A stretch of DNA of 64,000 nt. Origin: Clostridia bacterium. GTDB lineage: Bacteria; Bacillota; Clostridia; UBA1381; UBA9506. The stretch lies in the NCBI GenBank assembly GCA_017415145.1, contig JAFQJE010000010.1, forward strand, positions 1 through 64,000, given 5' to 3'. Shown piece by piece: positions 36,112 to 45,159 of this stretch. Within the stretch, counting starts at the first letter, position 1, and each line of letters opens with the position of its first letter. Under the pieces are notes generated by a model, which saw nothing but the letters and a program-made list of their open reading frames with translations, ran no database searches and was not told the origin of the DNA. A program made the translations under genes and the position numbers.

Positions 36112-36708
36112 CTAATATCTTCTGAAAACACCTGATACTTTGCCAAGAATTTTTACATTTTTTGATATAATAGGTTCCAGTGCATCATTTTCAGGTTGTA
36201 ACCTTATATATTCCTTTTCTCTATAGTATGTCTTAACCGTGGCACTGTCATTTAAAAGTGCTACTACGATTTCTCCATTTCTTGCTATCTCTGTACTCTC
36301 AACAATTACATAGTCCCCATCTAAAATGCCTGCATTAATCATACTTTCGCCACGGACTTTCAGCATGAACATATCTTTTTTCCCTGCATAATTTATGGGT
36401 AAGGGAAAATACTCTTCAATGTTTTCTTCGGCTAAGATAGGTTGTCCTGCGGCAACTGTACCTACAATCGGCACACTCATTACCTCTACTTCGTTTTCCT
36501 GTTTTGGTAAAGTAATGGCACGTTTTTTTGAGCCGCCTTTTACTATATATCCTTTTTCTTCCAGGCTGTTTATATATCTTTGGACTGTAGAAGGGGAAGA
36601 GAGACCCACTGCAACACAAATCTCCCGTACAGACGGAGGATAACCTTCAATTTCTATTTGCTTTTTTATAAATTCATAAACTTCTTTTTCTTTTTTTACT
36701 AAATTCAT
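36112..36708 (-). CDS. lexA: LexA repressor
   Basis: SOS repressor and self-cleaving S24 protease, 198 aa. A winged-helix DNA-binding domain (about 1-65) contains PPSVREICVAVGLSSPSTVQR. The cleavage site Ala87-Gly88 is in GTVAAGQP. The catalytic Ser122 is in RGESMINAGI, and Lys159 is in SATVKTYY. The ATG at 36708 follows GAGGTG; longer frames would run into the promoter. An SOS box overlapping the -35 box (36759-36772) shows autoregulation. Downstream is an amidohydrolase gene in apparent co-transcription. Confidence 0.97.
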   Translation of the reverse strand: MNLVKKEKEVYEFIKKQIEIEGYPPSVREICVAVGLSSPSTVQRYINSLEEKGYIVKGGSKKRAITLPKQENEVEVMSVPIVGTVAAGQPILAEENIEEYFPLPINYAGKKDMFMLKVRGESMINAGILDGDYVIVESTEIARNGEIVVALLNDSATVKTYYREKEYIRLQPENDALEPIISKNVKILGKVSGVFRRY

Positions 36709-36732
36709 AGTAAAACACCTCGCTATGACTAA

Positions 36733-36772
36733 AGTATAGCACAGATATTTTAAAAATGCAAACATTTGTTCT
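36733..36772 (-). promoter_or_regulatory. lexA promoter with overlapping SOS box
   Basis: On the minus strand, TTGCAT (36756-36761) and TATACT (36733-36738) are 17 bp apart. The SOS box AGAACAAATGTTTG (36759-36772) differs from the Firmicutes consensus CGAACRNRYGTTYG only at the first base and overlaps the -35 box. Confidence 0.85.
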
Positions 36773-36839
36773 GTTTTTTATATTAAAATATGTTTATCAT
36801 ATCGTGAAAAATAAGTTGTTAATTTGTTGAAAAATACTA

Positions 36840-36868
36840 TTGATTTTTAAATAATTAGGTGTTACAAT
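36840..36868 (+). promoter_or_regulatory. Promoter of the MATE transporter gene
   Basis: TTGATT (36840-36845) and TACAAT (36863-36868) with a 17-bp spacer, 39 bp before the start codon. Confidence 0.6.
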
Positions 36869-36907
36869 ATGTAAGGTTTAATTAAATAGGAAAGTAAAGG
36901 TGTAATT

Positions 36908-38269
36908 ATGGCCAAATTTGAAAACAATTTATCCGAGGGGAATGTAGTTAAGCAGTTAATACTTTTCTCACTTCCCGTTCTGATTTCTAATATCATCCAA
37001 TCGCTTTACAGCACAGTGGACATGCTTATTGTCGGAAACTTTGCAAATGAAGCTGCTATGTCCGGTGTAAATATAGGCGGTCAGGTGTCATTTATTATTA
37101 CTAATATGGTGTTCGGTCTTTCTATCGGCGCTACCGTTTTAATCGGTCAGTACAAAGGTGCCGACAACAGACGCGGAATGCACGAGGTTGTTGCAACATT
37201 GCTTATTTCTCTTTTAGTAGTGGCTGTTGCACTTACTACAATTATGATTGCTCTCGCTGACCCGATATTGCAAGCTATCAATACACCATTGGAGTCTTTT
37301 TATGAAGCAAAAAGATATTTTATTATAAGCATGCTGGGTACAATATTTATTTTTGGATATAATGCATTAAGTGCACTTATGCGAGGTCTTGGAGATAGCA
37401 AAAATCCTCTCGTGTTTGTAACTATTGCATGTGTTGTAAACATTGTACTTGACTTGATATTTGTAGCTCAGTTTAATATGGGTGCAGCAGGTGCTGCATG
37501 GGCTACAATAATATCTCAAGCTATCAGCATGATTTTGTGTATTGTTTATCTTGCAAAAAATGACTTTATATTTGATTTCAGCATAGAGTCATTTAAATCA
37601 TTTTCAAAAAAGCAGTTAAAGCTCATACTCAAAATTGGCATTCCTACATCAATTCAGAATGTTGCATCAGGTCTTTCTTTCTTATTCCTGACAACCTTGG
37701 TTAACTCATTTGGTGTTATGGCTTCTGCTGCAGTAGGAGCAGTTGGTAAACTCAATGGCTTTGCCATACTCCCCGGTGTTGCAATGAGTACATCTATTTC
37801 TGCAATGAGTGCTCAAAACATCGGTGCTGGCAAGTACAAGCGGGCATCGCATACAATGTTTACAGGTGCTGCAATTGCTTTGGGAATAAGTGTTGTAATA
37901 TTTGCACTTGTTGGTATTTTTCCTGAGGCCTGCATGTATATGTTCGGCGATGACCCTGAATTTATACAGTGCGGTGTTGACTATATAAAATCGTTTAAGT
38001 ACGATTACTTAACAGCTCCGATATTCTTCTGTATTAATGGTTTATTTATCGGTTCAGGTCACACTACATTTTCACTTATAAACGGCATTCTTTCCTCAAT
38101 TCTTTTCAGAATACCCGCAGCATTCTTGTTTGGAATGTTGATGCAAATGGGACTGACGGGCGTAGGGCTTGGCGCTCCCGTTGCGTCTATTGCCGCACTG
38201 ATACTATGCATCATTTTCTACAAAACCGGAAAATGGAAAAAAATTGTTATTCATACATCCGTTAATTAG
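36908..38269 (+). CDS. MATE family multidrug/metabolite exporter
   Basis: Membrane antiporter of 453 aa with twelve hydrophobic segments in two MatE repeats (about 15-175 and 235-395). The N-terminal MATE pattern FSLPVLISNIIQSLYSTVDMLIVGNF and the SALMRGLGDSKNPL segment are typical. It exports cations or drugs using H+ or Na+; the substrate cannot be told. The ATG follows AAAGGTG. It is followed 26 bp later by a Kef-like antiporter gene, probably in one transcription unit ending at 39506. Confidence 0.9.
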   Translation: MAKFENNLSEGNVVKQLILFSLPVLISNIIQSLYSTVDMLIVGNFANEAAMSGVNIGGQVSFIITNMVFGLSIGATVLIGQYKGADNRRGMHEVVATLLISLLVVAVALTTIMIALADPILQAINTPLESFYEAKRYFIISMLGTIFIFGYNALSALMRGLGDSKNPLVFVTIACVVNIVLDLIFVAQFNMGAAGAAWATIISQAISMILCIVYLAKNDFIFDFSIESFKSFSKKQLKLILKIGIPTSIQNVASGLSFLFLTTLVNSFGVMASAAVGAVGKLNGFAILPGVAMSTSISAMSAQNIGAGKYKRASHTMFTGAAIALGISVVIFALVGIFPEACMYMFGDDPEFIQCGVDYIKSFKYDYLTAPIFFCINGLFIGSGHTTFSLINGILSSILFRIPAAFLFGMLMQMGLTGVGLGAPVASIAALILCIIFYKTGKWKKIVIHTSVN

Positions 38270-38295
38270 GATAATTAAATTCGAGGTGTTTAATT

Positions 38296-39492
38296 ATGCA
38301 TGCTTACGAAATTTTTAAAGATTTAGCAATTATTTTAACCGCCGCAAAGCTGATGGGATTATTGGCCAGAAAATGTAAAGTTCCACAGGTTGTAGGCGAA
38401 ATTTTAGCAGGACTTCTTATAGGTCCCAGTGTGTTAGGTTTAATTGAGCAAACCGACTTTTTGTCATATATGGCTGAAATCGGCGTAATACTTATTATGT
38501 TTTCAGCAGGTCTTGAAACAAACCTTCGTGATATGATAAAAACGGGACCTTTTGCCTGTGCAGTTGCCGTATGTGGTGTTTTTGTTCCCTTACTTTTCGG
38601 AACACTTTTGTATATGGCATTTTACGGCATTGCTGCTATAGGAAGTATACATTTTTACAAGGCCGTATTTATCGGCGTAATACTCACGGCAACATCAGTC
38701 GGTATTACAGTCAAAGCCCTGTCTGAGCTTGGAAAGTTAAAATCCGAATTAGGTACAGCTATTGTAAGTGCCGCAATTATAGATGATATCATTGGTATTA
38801 TGGTCCTTACATTGGTAGTTGGTATAGGTGGAAACACGTCAGGCGGCACAGCAGAGATTTTAACTGTTTTAGTTAAAACACTTCTCTTCTTTGTTTTTGC
38901 TATTGTTGTAGGACTTATATTTTACAGAATTTTTCAATGGCTTGACCAGGGACGTCACGTTCACACTCAGCGTATTCCTATTTTTGGTCTTGCACTTTGT
39001 ATGGCACTTGCATACTCTGCTGAAAAATTCTTTGGCGTAGCCGACGTAACAGGAGCATACCTTGCAGGTATCATTCTGTGTAATATCAGGGACGCCGAAT
39101 ATATTGACCGCAAAATGTCCGTAAGTTCATATATGATGTTCGGTCCTGTGTTCTTTGCAGGTATAGGCTTAAAGACAAACATCGAAGGTATGACATGGAT
39201 GATGTTTGCATTTTCTGTTTGCTTTGTAATTGTAGCTTTAATATCTAAAATTGTCGGTTGCAGCGCAATATCAAAGCTCTGTGGCCACAATACCACGGAC
39301 AGTTTAATCATCGGTGTAGGTATGATGACACGCGGTGAAGTTGCCTTAATTGTCGCACAAAAGGGATTGTCTGTAGGGCTCTTAGACCCTCTTTACTTTA
39401 CTCCTGTAATCATACTGATTGTGGTATCTTCCATATTAACGCCGATTATACTGAAAATACTATTTAATAAAAAGGAAAAGCTTGCTCATTGA
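38296..39492 (+). CDS. Monovalent cation:proton antiporter, CPA2 (Kef/NapA-like)
   Basis: Membrane antiporter of 398 aa with about 12 hydrophobic segments (PF00999). Typical features are the N-terminal VPQVVGEILAGLLIGPSVLG, the ion-site region TATSVGITVKALSELGKL...AAIIDDIIGIMVL with its Asp pair, and the late GVGMMTRGEVALIVAQKG motif. The C-terminal TrkA_N regulatory domain of KefB/KefC is absent, so it is the short NapA-like form. The start has GAGGTG upstream. With trkAH, a CLC and a broken K+/H+ antiporter nearby, the region is rich in ion transport genes. Whether Na+ or K+ is moved is not clear. Confidence 0.88.
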   Translation: MHAYEIFKDLAIILTAAKLMGLLARKCKVPQVVGEILAGLLIGPSVLGLIEQTDFLSYMAEIGVILIMFSAGLETNLRDMIKTGPFACAVAVCGVFVPLLFGTLLYMAFYGIAAIGSIHFYKAVFIGVILTATSVGITVKALSELGKLKSELGTAIVSAAIIDDIIGIMVLTLVVGIGGNTSGGTAEILTVLVKTLLFFVFAIVVGLIFYRIFQWLDQGRHVHTQRIPIFGLALCMALAYSAEKFFGVADVTGAYLAGIILCNIRDAEYIDRKMSVSSYMMFGPVFFAGIGLKTNIEGMTWMMFAFSVCFVIVALISKIVGCSAISKLCGHNTTDSLIIGVGMMTRGEVALIVAQKGLSVGLLDPLYFTPVIILIVVSSILTPIILKILFNKKEKLAH

Positions 39493-39506
39493 GCAGGCTT
39501 TTTTAG
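39477..39506 (+). terminator. Terminator after the Kef-like antiporter gene
   Basis: Stem AAAGCTTGCTC / GAGCAGGCTTT with an ATT loop and a T-run; it overlaps the end of the coding region. Confidence 0.8.
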
Positions 39507-39522
39507 TGTAAAATTAAAACAC

Positions 39523-39552
39523 TTGACAGATTGCGACTTTTTATGATAAAAT
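39523..39552 (+). promoter_or_regulatory. Strong promoter of veg
   Basis: Consensus TTGACA (39523-39528) and an extended -10 TGATAAAAT (TAAAAT at 39547-39552), spacer 18 bp. The veg promoter of Bacillus subtilis is likewise known for its strength. Confidence 0.75.
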
Positions 39553-39605
39553 TGTTGTTGGTATTAATTTGGGTTATTGAAATTAATATGAAGAAGGTGT
39601 TAGTC

Positions 39606-39875
39606 GTGATTAACAAAGGCGATATCTCCCGTGTAAAAACTATGATTGAGGAAAATATAGGAAACCGTGTAAAAATAACTGTTAAAAAAGGTCGCAAGCG
39701 TGTCACTATACGTTACGGCACTATAAAAGCGGTTTACCCTCACACTTTTAATGTATTATTGGAAAACATTTCAGCATTTGCAGAAACTCAGCGAGCAGTT
39801 TCTTTAAACTACTCTGATGTATTGACCGGTCAGTTATCTCTGCTTTTGACCGAAACCAATATTCCCATCGAATAA
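39606..39875 (+). CDS. veg: Veg family protein
   Basis: Small cytoplasmic protein of 89 aa with the Veg core: INKGDISRVKTMIEENIG, then KKGRKRVTIRYGTIKAVYPHTF and the VSLNYSDVLTGQ end. In Bacillus subtilis, Veg stimulates biofilm formation and has a role in spore outgrowth. I start it at GTG 39606, six nt after GAAGGTG; a longer frame would begin inside the promoter. The length agrees with the 86-aa Bacillus protein. It is monocistronic between two good terminators. Confidence 0.88.
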   Translation: MINKGDISRVKTMIEENIGNRVKITVKKGRKRVTIRYGTIKAVYPHTFNVLLENISAFAETQRAVSLNYSDVLTGQLSLLLTETNIPIE

Positions 39876-39880
39876 AATCG

Positions 39881-39909
39881 CCGCAGCGTCTTCGCTGCGG
39901 TACTTTTTT
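39881..39909 (+). terminator. Terminator of veg
   Basis: A perfect GC-rich 8-bp stem (CCGCAGCG / CGCTGCGG) with a TCTT loop, followed by a T-run. Confidence 0.9.
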
Positions 39910-40039
39910 GCTCATTTTTGCTATTTTTTGCTCTGGGCGGTTAATTTATCTTGTTTTTGGCAAAAAAGATGTTGACTAATATACTTTCTAATGTTAAGAT
40001 GTATCTTACGAAGATTATAATTATGGAGTGATTTGTATA

Positions 40040-42562
40040 ATGAAAATTGCATTTTCAACCGTCGGTTGCCCTGAGTGGTCCTGGACCGACATCTACATTA
40101 TGGCGAAAGACTTGGGCTTTAACGGCATCGAGCTACGCGGTCTTGAAAATGAAATGAATCTTTTGCGTGCACGTCCCTTTACCGATGCACAGATAGATAA
40201 AACAGTAAATAAGCTTAAAGAGCTAAACATCAGCATTTCCTGTCTTGCCTCATCATGCTTTTTAGGCGGAACAGGCGATGAAGATGAGGCTTTAAAGGAA
40301 GGCTTTGATTACATAGAATTAGCGTCTAAAATAGACTGTAAATATATAAGAATCTTGGGTGACAGAAATCCTGACCCAAAAGAACCAATAGATGACGAAC
40401 GTGTAGTAAGACTTCTCAACAGACTTGCCCCAAAAGCTGCTGAAAAAGACGTTTACCTTTTAGTAGAAACATCAGGTGTTTACTCTGATACTAAACGTCT
40501 TGCAAAAATCATAGAAGAAGTAAATAACCCTTATGTTGCAGTTTTGTGGGACATTCATCACCCTTACAGATTTATGAACGAGCCACCTGCTACTACATAC
40601 GAAAATGTAGGTAAATTTGTCAAGTACATTCATATCAAGGATTCCGTTATGGAAAACGGAGCTGTTCAGTATAAAATTTTAGGCGACGGTGATATTCCTG
40701 TTACAGAAACACTTGATTTGTTAAGAATTTCAGGCTATGATGGCTACGTTTCTTTAGAATGGGTTAAGCGTTGGAACAGAACGTTGACCGATGCTGCCGT
40801 TGTATTCCCTGCTTTTGTAAACTTTATGTCAGATTATCTGATAGGTGCACCGAATAAGCTCTACGACAGCATTGCAGGTACAGGCAAATATCCCTGGCCC
40901 AAACAACATTTAATTGACTGCACTTTCCCTGATGTTTTAGACAGAATCTGCAGAGAGTTTCCTGACCAGTATGCTTTCCGCTACACAGAGCTTGACTACA
41001 CAAGAACATACACTGAGTTCCGTGACGATGTTGAACATTTCGCACGCACACTTATTGCTATGGGTGTAAAAAAAGGTGACCATGTTGCAATCTGGGCAAC
41101 AAATGTTCCTGCCTGGTACATTACTTTCTGGGCAACAGTTACAATCGGTGCAGTTTTAGTTACTGTAAATACAGCTTATAAAATTCACGAAGCAGAATAT
41201 CTCTTGCGTCAGTCTGATACTCATACATTGGTCATGGTTGACAGCTGCAAGGACTCTGATTATGTTGAGATTATAAAGACACTTTGTCCTGAGCTGGAAA
41301 CATGTGCTCCAGGGGAATTAAAATCCAAAAAGCTCCCCTGTTTAAAGAACATCATCACTGTTGATTCCAAGCAGGATGGTTGCTTCTCATGGGAAGAAGC
41401 ATGGGCGCTTGCTGACTCAGTCAACCCTGATGAAGTGACAAAAATGCGTGAAAAAGTAAATATGCACGACGTGTGTAATATGCAGTATACATCAGGAACA
41501 ACAGGTTTCCCCAAAGGTGTTATGCTCACACACTACAACGTTGTAAACAACGGCAAAGCCATCGGTGACTGTATGGATTTATCTACCGCAGACCGCATGA
41601 TGATACAAGTTCCCATGTTCCACTGCTTTGGCATGGTACTTGCTATGACGGCATCTGTAACTCATGGTACTACAATGTCACCTATGCCGGCATTTTCACC
41701 CAGAAAGTCACTCACTTGTATTAACAAGGAAAAAATTACAGCCTTCCACGGCGTGCCCACAATGTTTATAGCGCTCCTCGGTCACGACGACTTTGACAAG
41801 ACTGATTTTTCATATATGAGAACAGGTATTATGGCGGGTTCTCCCTGTCCCATCAAAGTTATGGAAGACGTTATCAATAAGATGAATATGAGTCAGATTT
41901 GTATCACTTACGGTCAGACAGAAGCATCTCCAGCGTGTACCATGAGCTGGACAGACGACGACATTGAAACACGTGTAAATACTGTAGGTCGCGCAATATA
42001 CGGCGTTAAATGTAAGATTGTTGACCCTGAAACAGGCGAGGATTTACCTGATAACGTTGACGGCGAATTTGTAGCTAAGGGTTACAATATTATGAAGGGT
42101 TATTACAAAATGCCCGAAGCAACAGAAGCTGCAATTGATGAAAACGGTTGGCTCCACACAGGAGATTTAGCCCGCAGACTTCCCGACGGAAACTACAAAA
42201 TAACAGGTCGCATCAAGGATATGATCATTCGTGGTGGCGAAAATATCTACCCCAAGGAAATTGAGGACTTTATATATACTCACGATAAAGTACAGGATGT
42301 ACAGGTAATAGGTGTACCTTCTGAGGCTTACGGCGAAGAAATTATGGCATGTGTTATCTTAAAACCCGGTGAAACCTCTTCTGAAGAAGAAATCAAGCAG
42401 TACGTTTTAGACCATATGGCAAAGCATAAAGTACCAAGTTATGTTGCATTTGTTGATGAATTCCCAATGAATGCAGCAGGAAAAATATTAAAATACAAAA
42501 TGCGTGAATGGGCAGTAGATTTACTGAACTTGCAGAAGGCTAACGCAATCGAAACTGCATAA
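40040..42562 (+). CDS. Fusion of a TIM-barrel isomerase/epimerase-like domain and an acyl-CoA ligase
   Basis: An 840-aa two-enzyme protein. Residues 1-265 form an AP_endonuc_2-type TIM barrel, as in sugar-phosphate isomerases/epimerases: metal-ligand candidates are in LVETSG, LWDIHHPYR, YIHIKD and a late VSLEWVKRW. Residues 278-840 form a complete AMP-forming acyl-CoA synthetase. It has the P-loop YTSGTTGFPKG at about 483-493, a TYGQTEASP core motif, HTGDLARR, the hinge GRIKDMIIRGGENIYPKEIE, and the catalytic Lys in AAGKILKYKM near residue 814. The ligase resembles medium-chain fatty-acid or carboxylate CoA ligases. The ATG at 40040 follows GGAG. No frameshift or start signal separates the two halves, so the fusion looks real. 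The substrate is unknown. Confidence 0.88.
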   Translation: MKIAFSTVGCPEWSWTDIYIMAKDLGFNGIELRGLENEMNLLRARPFTDAQIDKTVNKLKELNISISCLASSCFLGGTGDEDEALKEGFDYIELASKIDCKYIRILGDRNPDPKEPIDDERVVRLLNRLAPKAAEKDVYLLVETSGVYSDTKRLAKIIEEVNNPYVAVLWDIHHPYRFMNEPPATTYENVGKFVKYIHIKDSVMENGAVQYKILGDGDIPVTETLDLLRISGYDGYVSLEWVKRWNRTLTDAAVVFPAFVNFMSDYLIGAPNKLYDSIAGTGKYPWPKQHLIDCTFPDVLDRICREFPDQYAFRYTELDYTRTYTEFRDDVEHFARTLIAMGVKKGDHVAIWATNVPAWYITFWATVTIGAVLVTVNTAYKIHEAEYLLRQSDTHTLVMVDSCKDSDYVEIIKTLCPELETCAPGELKSKKLPCLKNIITVDSKQDGCFSWEEAWALADSVNPDEVTKMREKVNMHDVCNMQYTSGTTGFPKGVMLTHYNVVNNGKAIGDCMDLSTADRMMIQVPMFHCFGMVLAMTASVTHGTTMSPMPAFSPRKSLTCINKEKITAFHGVPTMFIALLGHDDFDKTDFSYMRTGIMAGSPCPIKVMEDVINKMNMSQICITYGQTEASPACTMSWTDDDIETRVNTVGRAIYGVKCKIVDPETGEDLPDNVDGEFVAKGYNIMKGYYKMPEATEAAIDENGWLHTGDLARRLPDGNYKITGRIKDMIIRGGENIYPKEIEDFIYTHDKVQDVQVIGVPSEAYGEEIMACVILKPGETSSEEEIKQYVLDHMAKHKVPSYVAFVDEFPMNAAGKILKYKMREWAVDLLNLQKANAIETA

Positions 42563-42565
42563 TAA

Positions 42566-42599
42566 AAGCGGATGGCTAGGCCATCCGCTTAATTTTTTA
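42566..42599 (+). terminator. Terminator between the ligase fusion and the CLC gene (bidirectional)
   Basis: A perfect 11-bp stem (AAGCGGATGGC / GCCATCCGCTT) with T-runs on both sides, so it can serve both convergent genes. Confidence 0.85.
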
Positions 42600-43826
42600 A
42601 TATGCTATTTTTGAACCTTCTATTTTTTGACTTTTATAAATACTGAAATTGCCCGACATCATAAAGCTGACGCTACATGCAAGAGCATAAATCAGTATAC
42701 CATTTGTTCCAAACACTTCAAGCGCCAATGCCACTGATGCAAAGGGGCAATTTACAACACCACAGAACAGAGCTACAAAACCAACAGATGCGGCAAAGGA
42801 TGCATCCATTCCCAAAAGAGGTGCAACTGCACAACCAAAGGTTGCACCGATAAACAGTGTGGGAACAATTTCGCCACCCTTAAAACCTGCTGCAATGGTT
42901 ATGGCAGTAAATATAATTTTTAGAGCAAATGCCCACGGAACAACATCGCCCTTCATGGCATTTTCTATCATGTGCATACCTGCACCGTTATAATCTGTTG
43001 TTCTGAGTATTATAGTAAGACCGACAACAATTAAAGCTCCTACTATTGTACGCACATATTGGTTTCTGAAAAATTTGTGCATATATAGTGAAGCATTTTT
43101 AATCGCTACACAAAACAATATACTTACAACCGCACAAAGAACAGAAAGAAATATTACTTTTACTATAAGCTCAGGTGTTGTCCCGGGGAAATTGACCGCA
43201 TATCTTACTCCGTGGGTTCCAAAAAACACCGATATTTCATATGCAACCAGCGAAGATACTATACAAGGTAGGAAACCACAATGACGCACATACCCTACTC
43301 TTATAACCTCAAGAGCAAAAATCGCAGCAGTCAGAGGTGCTCCAAACATTGCAGAAAAAAAGCTGCTCATACCCACCATTACAATAATATGTCTGTCAGA
43401 TTTTGAAAGATTAAACATTTTTCCTATGTTATACCCAAGACTTCCACCTAATTGCAGTGCTGCACCCTCACGACCAACAGATGCACCAAAAAGATGGGAA
43501 ATCAACGTGCTTACAAAAATCAGTGGAGAAAGGGTAAACGGCACCCTCTCATCAGTTTCAACCGCATCTAAAACACGGTTTGTATTAAGCTTTCCTTTAT
43601 CCTTAAATGGGTGATACAAAACAGTTATTAGGAATCCTGCAACCGGCAGTAATAATATCAGCCACAAATTATTTTCACGTGTTTTTGTGGCAATATCTAA
43701 GCACTTGTGAAACAAAGCACCGATAATTCCTCCTATAACTCCCATAAGGCTGGCAAGTAACAACCATTTTATAAAAGGTTTTATGTATTCTAATATACTT
43801 AGTGTAACATACTTTATTTTGCCCAA
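42597..43826 (-). CDS. CLC family anion channel/antiporter
   Basis: Membrane protein of 409 aa with about ten helices of the voltage-gated chloride channel family (PF00654). The central motif is GREGAALQLGG; the Glu of this motif is the gating residue of Cl-/H+ exchangers. The usual Pro after GREG is replaced by Ala, a change also met in the fluoride-exporting CLC-F branch. MVGMSSFFSAMFGAPLTAAIFALEV follows. I choose TTG at 43826, 6 nt after AGGAGG; longer starts overlap that site. No CBS domains are present. No fluoride riboswitch was seen upstream, so the ion remains open. Confidence 0.88.
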   Translation of the reverse strand: MGKIKYVTLSILEYIKPFIKWLLLASLMGVIGGIIGALFHKCLDIATKTRENNLWLILLLPVAGFLITVLYHPFKDKGKLNTNRVLDAVETDERVPFTLSPLIFVSTLISHLFGASVGREGAALQLGGSLGYNIGKMFNLSKSDRHIIVMVGMSSFFSAMFGAPLTAAIFALEVIRVGYVRHCGFLPCIVSSLVAYEISVFFGTHGVRYAVNFPGTTPELIVKVIFLSVLCAVVSILFCVAIKNASLYMHKFFRNQYVRTIVGALIVVGLTIILRTTDYNGAGMHMIENAMKGDVVPWAFALKIIFTAITIAAGFKGGEIVPTLFIGATFGCAVAPLLGMDASFAASVGFVALFCGVVNCPFASVALALEVFGTNGILIYALACSVSFMMSGNFSIYKSQKIEGSKIAY

Positions 43827-43888
43827 GGTTATCCTCCTCAAAGCTGATTTTTACAATATTTTAACATATATTTTAACAGTTTTCAAGA

Positions 43889-43918
43889 GCAAAAGAAAAG
43901 AGGAGCAAAGCCCCTCTT
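43889..43918 (-). terminator. Terminator after spoIVB
   Basis: Minus-strand stem GAGGGGC / GCTCCTC (one G-U pair) with a TTT loop, followed by TTTTCTTTT. Confidence 0.8.
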
Positions 43919-45100
43919 TCATTTTGTATTCTCTAACATATTTTCAATAAATATTCCATAGCCACGTGCCGGGTCATTTACAAAAACATGAGTTACAGCC
44001 CCCACAATTTTACCGTTTTGCAATATCGGGCTACCTGACATCCCTTGTACAATACCCCCGGTAATATTTAATAGTTTTTCATCAATAATTTTAACTATCA
44101 TATTTTTATCATCGGGGGCATATCGCATGATTTTTTGAATTTCGATATCAAAACTTTCTACCTTCTCCCCGCTTACATTTGCCAATATCTGAGCCTTTCC
44201 TGTTTTGACTTCGGATTTAGAAGCAACAGGTCTTTCCTCTCCTGATACCAAATCATAGTCAGGCAACAATTTACCGTAAATCCCCTGATTGGTGTTTTTT
44301 ACTATTATACCACAATCCTGCCCTTGTGCATCAAATACACCATATAACTCACCGGGGCTTCCCCGACTGCCCTTTTTAACTCCCACAATTTCAGCTTCGG
44401 TTATGCTTCCCTTATCTACAGGCATAAGTTCTCCTGTATCCACATCGGTTATAGGGTGACCCAGTGCGGCATACTTGCCGCTATCATTATCAACAAAAGT
44501 TACAGTGCCAATTCCTGCCGTACTGTCTCTTACCCATATCCCTAGCTTATATCCGCTATCTGTTTTAACAGGTTTAATCTGCTTTGTTTCTTCTCTTTTA
44601 TTCCTTGATATCATAAGATTAAGTTCTCTGCCACTCGACTTTTCCACAATATCTGCAAATTGCTCTACCGTATGAAGTTCTACTCCGTCTACGGCAATTA
44701 TTATGTCACCATTTTTTATATCCAAGGTTTTTGCCTGATTTATTTTTCTGCCGTCTGTATCTTCTACCTCTTGCGTTCCCACACATATCAGACCCTTGGT
44801 AAACATTTTTATTCCCACCGCTTTACCACCGGGTATCAAGCTCCTCTCAGGCTCTACGTTTACAGTTACCTCTTTTACAGGAATAACACCAAAAAGCTTT
44901 ACCGTAGCATCATAATCTCCATAGGTTTCCACTGCATTTGAAGCCTCAAGCGTATATGCAAAACCTTTTGGTATTTCTACCTGTTGACCATGGTAAACGC
45001 GAATTTCCTTAGGAAAATAAACATCACATTCTACAAAAAGTGCAGTAGCACTAACAATCAGGAGAATGAAAAATGCTCCCACTCTTTTTTTTATATTCAA
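43919..45100 (-). CDS. spoIVB: SpoIVB peptidase (S55)
   Basis: Forespore-secreted serine protease that signals pro-sigma-K activation through the SpoIVFA/BofA complex in Bacillus. The protein has 393 aa with an N-terminal membrane segment (about 5-24), a PDZ domain (about 98-170) and the S55 peptidase domain. His215 (ALGHPITD) and Ser355 (QGMSGSPILQ) are the catalytic pair, followed by VGAVTHVFVNDPARGYGIF. I start it at TTG 45100, which follows AGGAG by 7 nt; an ATG seven codons earlier would place the Shine-Dalgarno site inside the gene. It lies 59 bp downstream of pdaA, another late-sporulation gene. Strong sign of a spore former. Confidence 0.95.
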   Translation of the reverse strand: MNIKKRVGAFFILLIVSATALFVECDVYFPKEIRVYHGQQVEIPKGFAYTLEASNAVETYGDYDATVKLFGVIPVKEVTVNVEPERSLIPGGKAVGIKMFTKGLICVGTQEVEDTDGRKINQAKTLDIKNGDIIIAVDGVELHTVEQFADIVEKSSGRELNLMISRNKREETKQIKPVKTDSGYKLGIWVRDSTAGIGTVTFVDNDSGKYAALGHPITDVDTGELMPVDKGSITEAEIVGVKKGSRGSPGELYGVFDAQGQDCGIIVKNTNQGIYGKLLPDYDLVSGEERPVASKSEVKTGKAQILANVSGEKVESFDIEIQKIMRYAPDDKNMIVKIIDEKLLNITGGIVQGMSGSPILQNGKIVGAVTHVFVNDPARGYGIFIENMLENTK

Positions 45101-45159
45101 TTTATCACTCCTTTCGGTCATACATTTTTAGTATTGACCGAATGATAAATTTTACTTTA

